A DNA stretch of 64,000 bases from Ensifer sp. USDA 6670. GTDB taxonomy: Bacteria > Pseudomonadota > Alphaproteobacteria > Rhizobiales > Rhizobiaceae. The notes under the pieces are model-generated. The model saw nothing but the letters and a program-made list of their open reading frames with translations, made no database searches and was not told the origin of the DNA. This document shows, one piece after another, positions 47,659 through 55,865 of this stretch. The stretch's first letter is position 1. Each line of letters opens with the position of its first letter. The stretch lies in the NCBI GenBank assembly GCA_000421085.1, contig ATWE01000007.1, positions 62,001 to 126,000 of the forward strand, read 5' to 3'. A program made the translations under genes and the position numbers.

Positions 47659-48903
47659 ATGACAAGTTCCGATTTCACCCTTTCGCCGGAAACCACCGCC
47701 GGGCGGTATCATTCGGCCGGGAGCCTCGCCAATGGAGGCAGGGCTGCCGACCGGATCACCATCTCCGTCCACGCGGATATGGCCGAGCTCGAAGCGGAAT
47801 GGCGGGCGCTTGACGAAAGCAGCGGCAATTCGCTGCATCAGAGCTTCGACTGGTGCGCGGCGTGGACAAAGACGCATGGCAGCGAGCTGCTGATCGTCCG
47901 TGGCGCGGCTGGCAGGGAGCCACTTTTTCTCCTTCCGTTCGAGATCGGACGCAGCCGGTTTTTCCGCGCGGCGCGCCTGATCGGCTCGGAGCACAGCAAT
48001 CTCAACACCGGCCTGTTTGGCGCCGGCATCGACAACGCGGCCGCTGCGGAGCTCACGGCAGCGCTCACCGGCGGCATCGGGCGCCAGCTTGGCCGTTTCG
48101 CGGACGTGATCGTGTTCGACCGGACGCCGCTTATCTGGCGCGGCGCGCCGCACCCCCTCGCCGCTCTGGCCGGCATCGAGAACCCGAACGCGTCATTTCA
48201 GTTGCCGCTTCTCGGCACCATGGAGCGCACGCTCGCCCAGATCAATGCCAAGCGGCGGCGCAAGAAGATGCGCATATCGGAAAGGTGCCTCGCCGAGATC
48301 GGCGGCTATGATTATGTGATCGCTCGCGAAGCGCAGGAGGCCCACGCCCTGCTCGAGACGTTCTTCCGGCAGAAAGCCGCCCGCTTCGAGACACTCGGCC
48401 TGCCGGATGCCTTTCGTGGTGCCGAGACGCGCGCCTTTTTCCATGCGCTGATCGATGCCGGGGCGCCCGAGCCCCTTCTCGAACTCAATGCGATAAGACT
48501 GAAAGGCGACCACGCTGGCCGAATTCTCGCGGTCGCCGGTCTCTCGCGCAAGGGCGGCCACGTCATCTGCCAGTTCGGTTCGATAGACGAGGAAATCGCC
48601 CCGGGTGCCAGCCCGGGCGAGTTGCTGTTCTACAGAATGATCGAGCGTCTTTGCGCAGAAGGCGTCGCCCTCTTCGACTTCGGCATCGGCGATCAGCCTT
48701 ACAAGCGGTCGTGGTGCACGCTCGAAACGCCGTTGCGCGACATCGTTCTGCCCCTGACGTTCCGCGGTCGTCTGGCCGGCGGCGGTTTCCGGGCGATCGC
48801 CTGGGCGAAACGGTTGGTAAAGGCCAACGAAACTCTTTATGCCTTCATTCAAAGCCAGCGGCAGCGGCGGCAGAGATCGGCTGCGAGCGCCGATGAACGG
48901 TAA
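47659..48903 (+). CDS. GNAT/FemAB-like acetyltransferase of the polysaccharide locus
   Basis: A 414-residue protein with a BioF2-like acetyltransferase (CelD/FemAB-fold) domain in its C-terminal half. Visible segments are EAEWRALDESSGNSLHQSFD, KRRRKKMRISERCLAEIGGY and the domain ending GVALFDFGIGDQPYKRSWCT. Such proteins are common in exopolysaccharide and cellulose loci and acylate sugars or precursors. It is convergent with the co-polymerase gene (2 bases between the two stop codons) and has no strong ribosome site. The exact substrate is unknown. Confidence 0.82.
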   Translation: MTSSDFTLSPETTAGRYHSAGSLANGGRAADRITISVHADMAELEAEWRALDESSGNSLHQSFDWCAAWTKTHGSELLIVRGAAGREPLFLLPFEIGRSRFFRAARLIGSEHSNLNTGLFGAGIDNAAAAELTAALTGGIGRQLGRFADVIVFDRTPLIWRGAPHPLAALAGIENPNASFQLPLLGTMERTLAQINAKRRRKKMRISERCLAEIGGYDYVIAREAQEAHALLETFFRQKAARFETLGLPDAFRGAETRAFFHALIDAGAPEPLLELNAIRLKGDHAGRILAVAGLSRKGGHVICQFGSIDEEIAPGASPGELLFYRMIERLCAEGVALFDFGIGDQPYKRSWCTLETPLRDIVLPLTFRGRLAGGGFRAIAWAKRLVKANETLYAFIQSQRQRRQRSAASADER

Positions 48904-48905
48904 CT

Positions 48906-51044
48906 TTATGCAGCGCGGCGGTCGGGAAAATCCGGGCCGCCCTGCCCCTTCCCGGTCATCAGCACGACGTCGCGATATCCGGCTTCCCCGAAACTCATCA
49001 ACATTTCGACAATCTGATCGTCGCTGATCGACGGTGCCGACAGGATGATCTCCGTGCCCTCGTTCCGTGCAACCTTGGCGACGGCGTCCGCGTCGGCCGA
49101 CCCGCATTCGATCAGGACGAGATCGTAGGCGTTGGCGAGCGCGTCGATGATGATCTGCAGCCGGTCGATGCCGCGCATCGCCGCATGAGGGTCGGCGTCG
49201 CCATGGGGTATGATATGTGCTTCGGACAACCTGTCCGAATGAATCGACTCGGAGAAGGCGACTTCGCCCATGAGCAGATTCGTAACGCCGGCAAGGTCCG
49301 GCGATTGTGCCATGAGCCGCGTCGGACAGGCCGAACCGGAAAGGTCGATCAGCACGACTTTCTGCTCGTCCTCGGCCAGAAGGCGCGCCAGCATCACGGT
49401 CGCCGTCGATCCCTCGTCGCCGCCCGGGGATACCGAGACCGCGATCCGCACGCCGTTGGCACGAAGATGTTCGGCGACCGACTCGATCGAAAAATCGTGC
49501 TTCGATGCCGCATTTCCATCGTCGCCGTTTTCCTCGGGCGCAGGTTCCGCCGCGACGGGGACAGGTGCGGAAATTTCTTCGACGACACCAGGGACCGAAG
49601 ACATTTCTCCTGGCTGACCCGGGGCCGGAGCTTCGGGGACCGAGACCGGCCGTAGCGCCCGGCCGCTGAAAAGTTCGCCAAGCATGATGACGACGCAACT
49701 GACCAGGAGGCTCGCAAAGGCAGCGACGATCGTTATCGGCAGCACCTTCGGGAAGCTCTGGCTGGTCGGGACCACGGCGCGCGAAATCACGCGCGCATCG
49801 GCCGGAGTTGCGTTCGCAACGGTACGCGACGTCGCCTCGCGGTATCGAGCGAGATAGGTTTCGAGCAGTTGGCGCTGCGCCGTTGCCTCGCGCTCGAGTG
49901 CGCGGAGCCCGACTTCCTCCTCGCCCGCCTGCGCCGATTGCGCCTTGAGCGTGTTCATCTGCTGAACGAGCTGCTGCTCGCGCAGTTGCCCGACCTTCGC
50001 CTCATTTTCGAGGCTCGCAAGAATCTTCCGCGTCTCCGACCGGATCTGCCCTTCGATCCCTTCGAGCTGCGATTTGAGCCCCTTCAACCGCGGATGACCG
50101 TCGAGCAATGCCGTCGACAGGTCGGCGATCTGCGCCTGGACGTTGGCGCGGTTCTCCTTCAGGCGCTGGATCATCGGCGAACCGACGATGTCGGCAAGCG
50201 TGTCCGCCGGACGACCGTCGGCGAGCGCCGTCCGCATACCCTCTGCGCGCGCAGCCGTGTTCGCCCGCTCCGACCGCACCCGTGCAAGCTCCGTCGAAAT
50301 GTCGGTAAGCTGGCGCGTGGCAAAATTCTGTGTCTCGCCGGTCGGAAGCAGGCCCGACTCGGCGCGGTAAACCGCGACCTTCGCCTCCGCCTCGCGCACC
50401 TTCTCGCGCAGGTTGGCGATCTCCGGCTCAAGCCAGCGGCTCGCCTCGGAGTTCGAGTCGAGCTTGGCTCCGCTCTGCAGCGAAAGATAGACATCCGCCA
50501 TTTCGTTCGGAATGGCGGCTGCGAGCTTCGCATCCTTCGAGGTGAAGGCGATGGCGATCACACGCGACTTTTCGACCTGATAGACCTGCAGCTTCTCTTC
50601 GAACTCCTTCAGCACCCGTTCTTCCGGCGGCAGATCGAGGGGATTTTTCTTCAGGCCCAGCATCACCAGGAGATCGGACGCGGCAGAAGGCCGTGCGGAG
50701 GGATCGAACTCGTCGAGCTCGTGAAGCTTCATGTTGCGCGCGACCTGCTTGATCAGGTCCGCCGAACGCAGGACCTGAACCTGGCTGAGGATGCCCGACT
50801 CGTCGAACATCCGGTCGGAGCCATTCTGCGAAACTTGATTGGTGCCGCTGAACTCGGGCTCTCGCGACTCTATCAGGACGCGCGTCTCGCCTTGGTAATC
50901 GGGGGCGACCATCTTGGCAGCCGCGAAGGCCACGGCAGCGACCCCAACCGTGGCGAGCAGCACCCGCACGCCGCGCTGCCAGATGGCGCGAAAAAGCCCG
51001 CCGAGATCGATATCCACATCCTGCTGCCCGCCGATGCCCGACAT
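48906..51044 (-). CDS. Wzz/ExoP-like polysaccharide co-polymerase with degenerate kinase domain
   Basis: A 712-residue inner-membrane protein. Residues 1-45 hold the Wzz N-terminus and first helix (RVLLATVGVAAVAFAAAKMV); a long periplasmic coiled-coil region follows to about 430, then the second helix (VLPITIVAAFASLLVSCVVI). The cytoplasmic C-terminal third has the fold of a bacterial tyrosine kinase, but its motifs are broken: the Walker A position reads SPGGDEGSTATVM without Lys, Walker A' reads VVLIDLSGSA, and Walker B reads LVLIECGSAD. There is no C-terminal Tyr cluster. It probably controls chain length without kinase activity. The ATG at 51044 has a GGAG site. Confidence 0.9.
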   Translation of the reverse strand: MSGIGGQQDVDIDLGGLFRAIWQRGVRVLLATVGVAAVAFAAAKMVAPDYQGETRVLIESREPEFSGTNQVSQNGSDRMFDESGILSQVQVLRSADLIKQVARNMKLHELDEFDPSARPSAASDLLVMLGLKKNPLDLPPEERVLKEFEEKLQVYQVEKSRVIAIAFTSKDAKLAAAIPNEMADVYLSLQSGAKLDSNSEASRWLEPEIANLREKVREAEAKVAVYRAESGLLPTGETQNFATRQLTDISTELARVRSERANTAARAEGMRTALADGRPADTLADIVGSPMIQRLKENRANVQAQIADLSTALLDGHPRLKGLKSQLEGIEGQIRSETRKILASLENEAKVGQLREQQLVQQMNTLKAQSAQAGEEEVGLRALEREATAQRQLLETYLARYREATSRTVANATPADARVISRAVVPTSQSFPKVLPITIVAAFASLLVSCVVIMLGELFSGRALRPVSVPEAPAPGQPGEMSSVPGVVEEISAPVPVAAEPAPEENGDDGNAASKHDFSIESVAEHLRANGVRIAVSVSPGGDEGSTATVMLARLLAEDEQKVVLIDLSGSACPTRLMAQSPDLAGVTNLLMGEVAFSESIHSDRLSEAHIIPHGDADPHAAMRGIDRLQIIIDALANAYDLVLIECGSADADAVAKVARNEGTEIILSAPSISDDQIVEMLMSFGEAGYRDVVLMTGKGQGGPDFPDRRAA

Positions 51045-51252
51045 GCCTGCACTCCAAAGCTTTCTCGTTTGCCGGGAAGGTAAACGAACATGGTAACCCA
51101 AGGGTTAATTTGCGCTGCAACCAGAGGGTTGCATGTGCCATGGACGGAAGGACATTCGATGCCGGAAATTCTCGTTGCGAATTTACCGGCCATTAACCCT
51201 AACGGATCGATAACATCCGCGAACGGTGATCGTTTCCGGAGCCTCTAACCGC
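51045..51252. promoter_or_regulatory. divergent promoter region of the polysaccharide locus
   Basis: 208 bases between the co-polymerase and OPX genes. It holds a perfect 14-base palindrome TAACCC-AA-GGGTTA (51094-51107), a second inverted repeat TGCAACC-AGAG-GGTTGCA (51116-51133) and a further TTAACCCTAAC word (51193-51203). The repeated TTAACC core recalls CtrA-type half-sites. These are good operator candidates; the regulator is unknown. Confidence 0.6.
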
Positions 51253-51828
51253 ATGTCGACCGCAGCCATCAAGAGAACAAGCGTCTTCGCCGTGGCGATC
51301 CTCTCGGCGCTCGTGGGCGGTTGTACGAATTACCAGCCCGCCCCCAAAGGCTTCAGCCAGGCGACGGTGCAGCCCTATCGGCTGGACAGCGGCGACCGCC
51401 TGCGTATCAACGTCTTCGAACAGGCGAGCCTCAGCGGCAGCTATACGGTCGATCAGGCCGGCTATGTCGCCTTCCCGCTGATCGGGGCCGTTCCGTCGCG
51501 CGGGCATACGCTTCCGGAACTGGAGGGGATGATCGCGGCGAAGCTGCGCCAGGGCTTCCTCAAGGATCCGGACGTCACGATCGAGGTCGACCGCTACCGC
51601 TCCGTGTTCATCATGGGTGAAGTGGGGCAGGCCGGCCAATACGCCTACGTTCCGGGGATGACGGTACAGAATGCGATCGCCGTCGCAGGCGGCTTCACGC
51701 CACGGGCCAACGAGGCGACCGCCGACATTACCCGCAAAATCAACGGCCGCATCATCACCGGGCGCGTCCCGATAACCGATCCGGTTCTCGCCGGCGACAC
51801 CGTCTATATACGCGAACGGCTGTTCTGA
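51253..51828 (+). CDS. polysaccharide export lipoprotein (OPX/Wza family)
   Basis: A 191-residue outer-membrane polysaccharide export protein. The signal peptide ends in a lipobox (SALVGGC, Cys24). The Poly_export domain follows (YRLDSGDRLRINVFEQASLS, GYVAFPLIGAVP) and then an SLBB domain (VFIMGEVGQAGQYAYVPGMT, with VAGGFTPRANEATADI). It is short, lacking the extra SLBB and C-terminal helix of Wza, and so resembles ExoF-type exporters. The ATG at 51253 is chosen because it places the signal peptide correctly; GGAG lies 12 bases before. A glycosyltransferase follows after 5 bases. Confidence 0.9.
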   Translation: MSTAAIKRTSVFAVAILSALVGGCTNYQPAPKGFSQATVQPYRLDSGDRLRINVFEQASLSGSYTVDQAGYVAFPLIGAVPSRGHTLPELEGMIAAKLRQGFLKDPDVTIEVDRYRSVFIMGEVGQAGQYAYVPGMTVQNAIAVAGGFTPRANEATADITRKINGRIITGRVPITDPVLAGDTVYIRERLF

Positions 51829-51833
51829 TCGCC

Positions 51834-53003
51834 ATGAGCGAACGCCCTTTGCGCATTCTTCATTGCTTCAGATCACCGGTCGGCGGCATATTCCGGCACG
51901 TGCGCGACCTTGCCGAGGCGCATGCGAATGCCGGACATCAGGTCGGAATCCTTTGCGACAGCACCACCGGCGGCGCCCACGAGGACGCGCTGTTCGAAGA
52001 GGTTCGGCCTCATCTGGCACTCGGCATCATCCGTGTACCGATCCATCGTTCGATCGGAGCATCGGACGCCGCGGCGCTCTGGCGCGGCTACAAGGAAATC
52101 AGAAGTTTGCAACCGGATGTATTGCATGGGCACGGCGCCAAGGGCGGCGTGCTGGCGCGCATCGTCGGTTCAGCCCTGCGGGTCAACAAGTATCGCGTAG
52201 CCCGCCTCTATTCGCCCCATGGGGGCAGCCTTCATTTCGAGCGTCGGTCCCTGGCAGGCTCGCTCGTTCTCCGCCTCGAGCGCCTGCAGGAACGCCTGAC
52301 CGACGCCCTCGTCTTCGTTTGCGAATACGAGCGCCGCACCTACGGCGTGAGGGTCGGCCCTCCACTGGCGCGCAACGAGCTGATCTATAACGGCATCGAC
52401 GACGCGGAATTCGAACCCGTCGAGACGGGGCCGGGCGCTGTCGATTTCCTCTATATCGGCATGATGCGGGACCTGAAGGGTCCCGATCTTTTTATCGAAG
52501 GATTTGCCGCAGCCGAAGACATCGCCGGCCGCAGGCTTTCCGCCCTGATGGTCGGAGATGGCCCGCAGCAGCGGCAATACGAAGAAAGGACCCTGCGCAT
52601 GGGTCTCGCCGATCGCGTCCGGCTGCTGCCGGCAATGAAGGCGCGCGAGGCTTTCGCTCTGGCCCGCAATGTCGTCATTCCCTCCCGCGCGGAATCCATG
52701 CCCTACATCCTGCTGGAAGCGCTCGCCGCCGGAAAGCCCGTAATCGCGACCCGCGTCGGCGGCATCCCGGAGGTTCTCGGTGCCGATAGCGAGGCGCTCG
52801 TCCAACCCGGCGATGCGGGGGCGCTCGCCCGTCTCATGGCCGACGTCATACTGGACGCCGCCTGGGCTGCCCGGACGATGCCCGACGCGGAACGGTTCAA
52901 ATCCCGCTTCGCCGCATCGGTAATGACCCGACACGTGATGCAGCTTTATCGGGACCTCACGGAGGAATCGCTCGTGCCGCAGGGGCGCCTGCGTACAACG
53001 TAA
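51834..53003 (+). CDS. glycosyltransferase family 4
   Basis: A 389-residue GT-B-fold glycosyltransferase that adds a sugar to the lipid-linked repeat on the inner face of the membrane. The acceptor side has RILHCFRSPVGGIFRHVRDL. The donor half shows DFLYIGMMRDLKGPDLFIEG and the family GT4/GT1 nucleotide-binding segment NVVIPSRAESMPYILLEALA, including the ExxxxxxxE motif and AAGKPVIATRVGGIPE. The sugar is unknown. The gene is translationally linked to the OPX gene upstream and precedes the initiating transferase. Confidence 0.92.
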   Translation: MSERPLRILHCFRSPVGGIFRHVRDLAEAHANAGHQVGILCDSTTGGAHEDALFEEVRPHLALGIIRVPIHRSIGASDAAALWRGYKEIRSLQPDVLHGHGAKGGVLARIVGSALRVNKYRVARLYSPHGGSLHFERRSLAGSLVLRLERLQERLTDALVFVCEYERRTYGVRVGPPLARNELIYNGIDDAEFEPVETGPGAVDFLYIGMMRDLKGPDLFIEGFAAAEDIAGRRLSALMVGDGPQQRQYEERTLRMGLADRVRLLPAMKAREAFALARNVVIPSRAESMPYILLEALAAGKPVIATRVGGIPEVLGADSEALVQPGDAGALARLMADVILDAAWAARTMPDAERFKSRFAASVMTRHVMQLYRDLTEESLVPQGRLRTT

Positions 53004-53061
53004 GCGTTTCTTAGTGGCTTTCTGCTATCCGGGCGAAGGACTTCAGCGCCGGAAAGCGACC

Positions 53062-54624
53062 ATGAACCAGTTTGACAGGCCAGAGACCTTCGACCCCGAA
53101 GCGCTTCGCAAGAAGGTCTCGGAGATCCGCAAGACCACCACCGAACAAAAGAACGGAACAAGGGGCAATGCGGGGCTCAACCCGCTGGCGAAGCAGATCG
53201 CCCTTCAGTTCCGTGCGGATACCTATACACCGGCGATGATTACCGGACTTATCCGGCTTCTCGACTTCTGCGCGCTTTTTGCCATCGGCTACGGCATCAA
53301 TGCACAATACGTCGCGCCGACGCTGGAGCAACTGCCGGTCTATCTCCTCATCCTCGCCGGGGGACCGGCGCTCACCGTTGCCGCCATGCAGGTCGCCGAC
53401 GCCTACCAGGTGCCGGCACTGCGCGCCTGGCTCAGGATGACGCCGCGCGTCCTCGGCGCCTGGACGGCTGCGTTCGGCGTAATTGCGCTTGGCCTCTTCT
53501 TTCTCAAAACGGGCCACCTCTATTCGCGGTTCTGGATCGGCGCATGGTTCCTCGCCGGCGCGTTTTTCCTCGTGGCGGAGCGCGCATTCATCGCCTATTC
53601 GATCCGCCACTGGTCGAGAAACGGCACCATGGAACGACGAGCCGTTATCGTCGGTGGCGGGCAGCCCGCGAAGGACCTGATCCGGGAGATCGAGCATCAG
53701 CCGGACAACGACATCCGCATCTGCGGGATCTTTGACGATCGAGACGAGCGCCGATCCCCGAATGTGATTGCAGGCTATCCGAAACTCGGGACAGTGGACG
53801 AACTGGTCGAATTCGCCCGTCTCGCCCGCATCGACATGCTGATCATCTCGCTGCCGCTGACTGCGGAAAAGCGCATCCTCGCACTCCTCAGAAAGCTGTG
53901 GGTGCTTCCGGTGGACATTCGGCTCGCGGCGCACGCCAACAATCTCCGTTTCCGTCCACGCAGCTACTCGCATGTCGGGCAGGTTCCGATGCTCGACATC
54001 TTCGACAAGCCGATCGCCGACTGGGATTCCGTCGCCAAGCGCTGCTTCGATATCTTTTTCAGTCTCGTGGCGCTTGCTTTGCTCTGGCCCGTCATGCTCG
54101 CTGCCGCCGTCGCGGTGAAGGTCACCTCGCCCGGTCCGATCATCTTCAAGCAGCACCGCCACGGATTCAACAACGAGACTATAGAGGTCTACAAGTTCCG
54201 CTCGATGTACACGCATATGAGCGACCCGACCGCGCGCAACGCCGTAACCAAGAACGACCCTCGCGTAACCCCGCTCGGACGCTTCCTGCGCAAATCTTCG
54301 ATCGACGAGTTGCCCCAGTTCTTCAATGTGCTGAAAGGCGAGCTGTCGCTCGTCGGGCCGCGTCCCCACGCCGTGCTCGCGCAGACGAAGGACCGAACCT
54401 ATTCCGATGTCGTCGAAGGCTATTTTGCCCGCCACCGCGTCAAGCCGGGAGTGACCGGCTGGGCGCAGATCAACGGCTGGCGCGGCGAGATCGACAACGA
54501 CGAAAAGATCCGGTTCCGAACGGCATTCGACCTCTACTATATCGAGAACTGGTCGCTGCTGCTCGACCTGAAGATTCTCATCCTCACGCCGTTCCGGCTG
54601 CTGAATACGGAAAACGCCTATTGA
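53062..54624 (+). CDS. undecaprenyl-phosphate sugar phosphotransferase (WcaJ/ExoY type)
   Basis: A 520-residue polyprenyl-phosphate glycosyl-1-phosphate transferase that starts each repeat unit. Residues 50-135 hold four helices, 170-300 a CoA-binding-like domain (VIVGGGQPAKDLIREIEHQP). The C-terminal catalytic domain has KRCFDIFFSLVALALLWPVM, FKQHRHGFNNETIEVYKFRS and LGRFLRKSSIDELPQFFNVL, then LSLVGPRPHAV and RVKPGVTGWAQINGWRGE. The ATG at 53062 is preferred, giving a family-like start. It is followed by the ligase-like gene through a TTGA overlap. Confidence 0.95.
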   Translation: MNQFDRPETFDPEALRKKVSEIRKTTTEQKNGTRGNAGLNPLAKQIALQFRADTYTPAMITGLIRLLDFCALFAIGYGINAQYVAPTLEQLPVYLLILAGGPALTVAAMQVADAYQVPALRAWLRMTPRVLGAWTAAFGVIALGLFFLKTGHLYSRFWIGAWFLAGAFFLVAERAFIAYSIRHWSRNGTMERRAVIVGGGQPAKDLIREIEHQPDNDIRICGIFDDRDERRSPNVIAGYPKLGTVDELVEFARLARIDMLIISLPLTAEKRILALLRKLWVLPVDIRLAAHANNLRFRPRSYSHVGQVPMLDIFDKPIADWDSVAKRCFDIFFSLVALALLWPVMLAAAVAVKVTSPGPIIFKQHRHGFNNETIEVYKFRSMYTHMSDPTARNAVTKNDPRVTPLGRFLRKSSIDELPQFFNVLKGELSLVGPRPHAVLAQTKDRTYSDVVEGYFARHRVKPGVTGWAQINGWRGEIDNDEKIRFRTAFDLYYIENWSLLLDLKILILTPFRLLNTENAY

Positions 54625-55865
54625 CCGCCGTTACCGCATCGCGGCCGGTTATCCTTCGCCCGCAGCTTGCCGCGATTTCGCTCGTCGGCTCCTGCCTGGT
54701 GACGATCGGTGTCTTTCTGTCCGGGTTCGTCATCGCCGAGCCCGCCCCTTACGAGGTCTTCATGGCGGGGCTCATCGGCCTCTGGGCGCTTTTCGGCCTC
54801 AGGATCTCCCGTGCCACGGCTCCGCTCACGGTCCTTCTCGTCCTGTTCATGATCGGCGGCATCCTGTCGCTGACGGTGATGGCCGACCTTGGGACCGGTC
54901 CGATGTACATGGCCGTTACCGGCTTCCTCTGCCTTACGGCGGTGTTTTTTGCGGCCATCATAGAAGAGAGCTACAAGCGCCTGCCGCTCCTCCTCAACGC
55001 CTGGGTGGCGGCTGCAGTCATCACGGCCCTCCTCGGCATCCTCGGCTATTTCGGCGCTATACCGGGCGCGGCGAACTTTACGCTCTACGATCGGGCAAAG
55101 GGAGCGTTTCAGGACCCGAATGTCTTCGGACCGTTCCTCGTAGCCCCCACCCTCTACCTCCTTCACGGCCTGCTGACGCAGCCGGTCAGCCGGGCGCCCT
55201 TGAAGATCGCCGGGCTGCTCGTGCTCACGCTCGGTGTGTTTCTCTCCTTCTCGCGGGCCGCCTGGGCTCTCGACCTCTTCTGCGTCGTCGCTCTCGTCTT
55301 CGTCATGCTGCTCAAGCAGCGCAGCGGTCTCTTCCGCCTCCGGATTCTCGTGCTGACGCTCTCCGGCGCCATGTTCGTGGTGGCAGCGCTCGTGGTCGCC
55401 CTGCAGTCGGACCAGGTTGCGTCCCTCTTCTCGAGCCGCACGCAGCTCGTTCAGGATTATGACGGCGGACATCTCGGGCGTTTCGACCGGCACCGGATCG
55501 GCTTTCTGATGGCCATGGAAAAGCCGCTCGGCATCGGCCCCATGGTGTTCAGCACCATGTTTCCTGAAGACGAGCACAATGTGCTTCTGAAGAGCCTGAC
55601 ATCCTATGGATGGCTCGGCTTCGTCGCCTATGTCGCGCTCATTCTCTGGACCCTGTCGCTCGGCTTCCGCTTCCTGCTGCTCGACAGGCCGTGGCAACCA
55701 TATCTGATGATCGCCTGGATCACGCTGATAGGCCATGTCGGTATCGGCAACGTGATCGACACCGATCACTGGCGCCATTTCTTCCTGCTTCTCGGCATCC
55801 TCTGGGGGTGCGCCGCGCTCGAATATCGCCATAGAAGGCAGATCCGCGCCGGAACGCCCGCATGA
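54621..55865 (+). CDS. O-antigen ligase/polymerase-like membrane protein (Wzy_C)
   Basis: A 414-residue protein with about ten helices and a periplasmic loop near residues 290-340. The signature of the Wzy_C/O-antigen ligase family is seen as GAFQDPNVFGPFLVAPTLYL, LSFSRAAWALDLFCVV and the segment FPEDEHNVLLKSLTSYGWLG. It would polymerise or ligate the repeat units in the periplasm. The start is TTG 54621, overlapping the stop codon of the preceding gene (TTGA); no better in-frame ATG lies near. The next gene overlaps its stop codon. Confidence 0.88.
   Translation: MTAVTASRPVILRPQLAAISLVGSCLVTIGVFLSGFVIAEPAPYEVFMAGLIGLWALFGLRISRATAPLTVLLVLFMIGGILSLTVMADLGTGPMYMAVTGFLCLTAVFFAAIIEESYKRLPLLLNAWVAAAVITALLGILGYFGAIPGAANFTLYDRAKGAFQDPNVFGPFLVAPTLYLLHGLLTQPVSRAPLKIAGLLVLTLGVFLSFSRAAWALDLFCVVALVFVMLLKQRSGLFRLRILVLTLSGAMFVVAALVVALQSDQVASLFSSRTQLVQDYDGGHLGRFDRHRIGFLMAMEKPLGIGPMVFSTMFPEDEHNVLLKSLTSYGWLGFVAYVALILWTLSLGFRFLLLDRPWQPYLMIAWITLIGHVGIGNVIDTDHWRHFFLLLGILWGCAALEYRHRRQIRAGTPA

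Noticed and set aside
53898-54620. Frame upstream of the ligase-like gene continuing through the sugar transferase
   Set aside because: Out-of-frame reading of the transferase gene; the real ligase starts at the TTG overlapping its stop codon.
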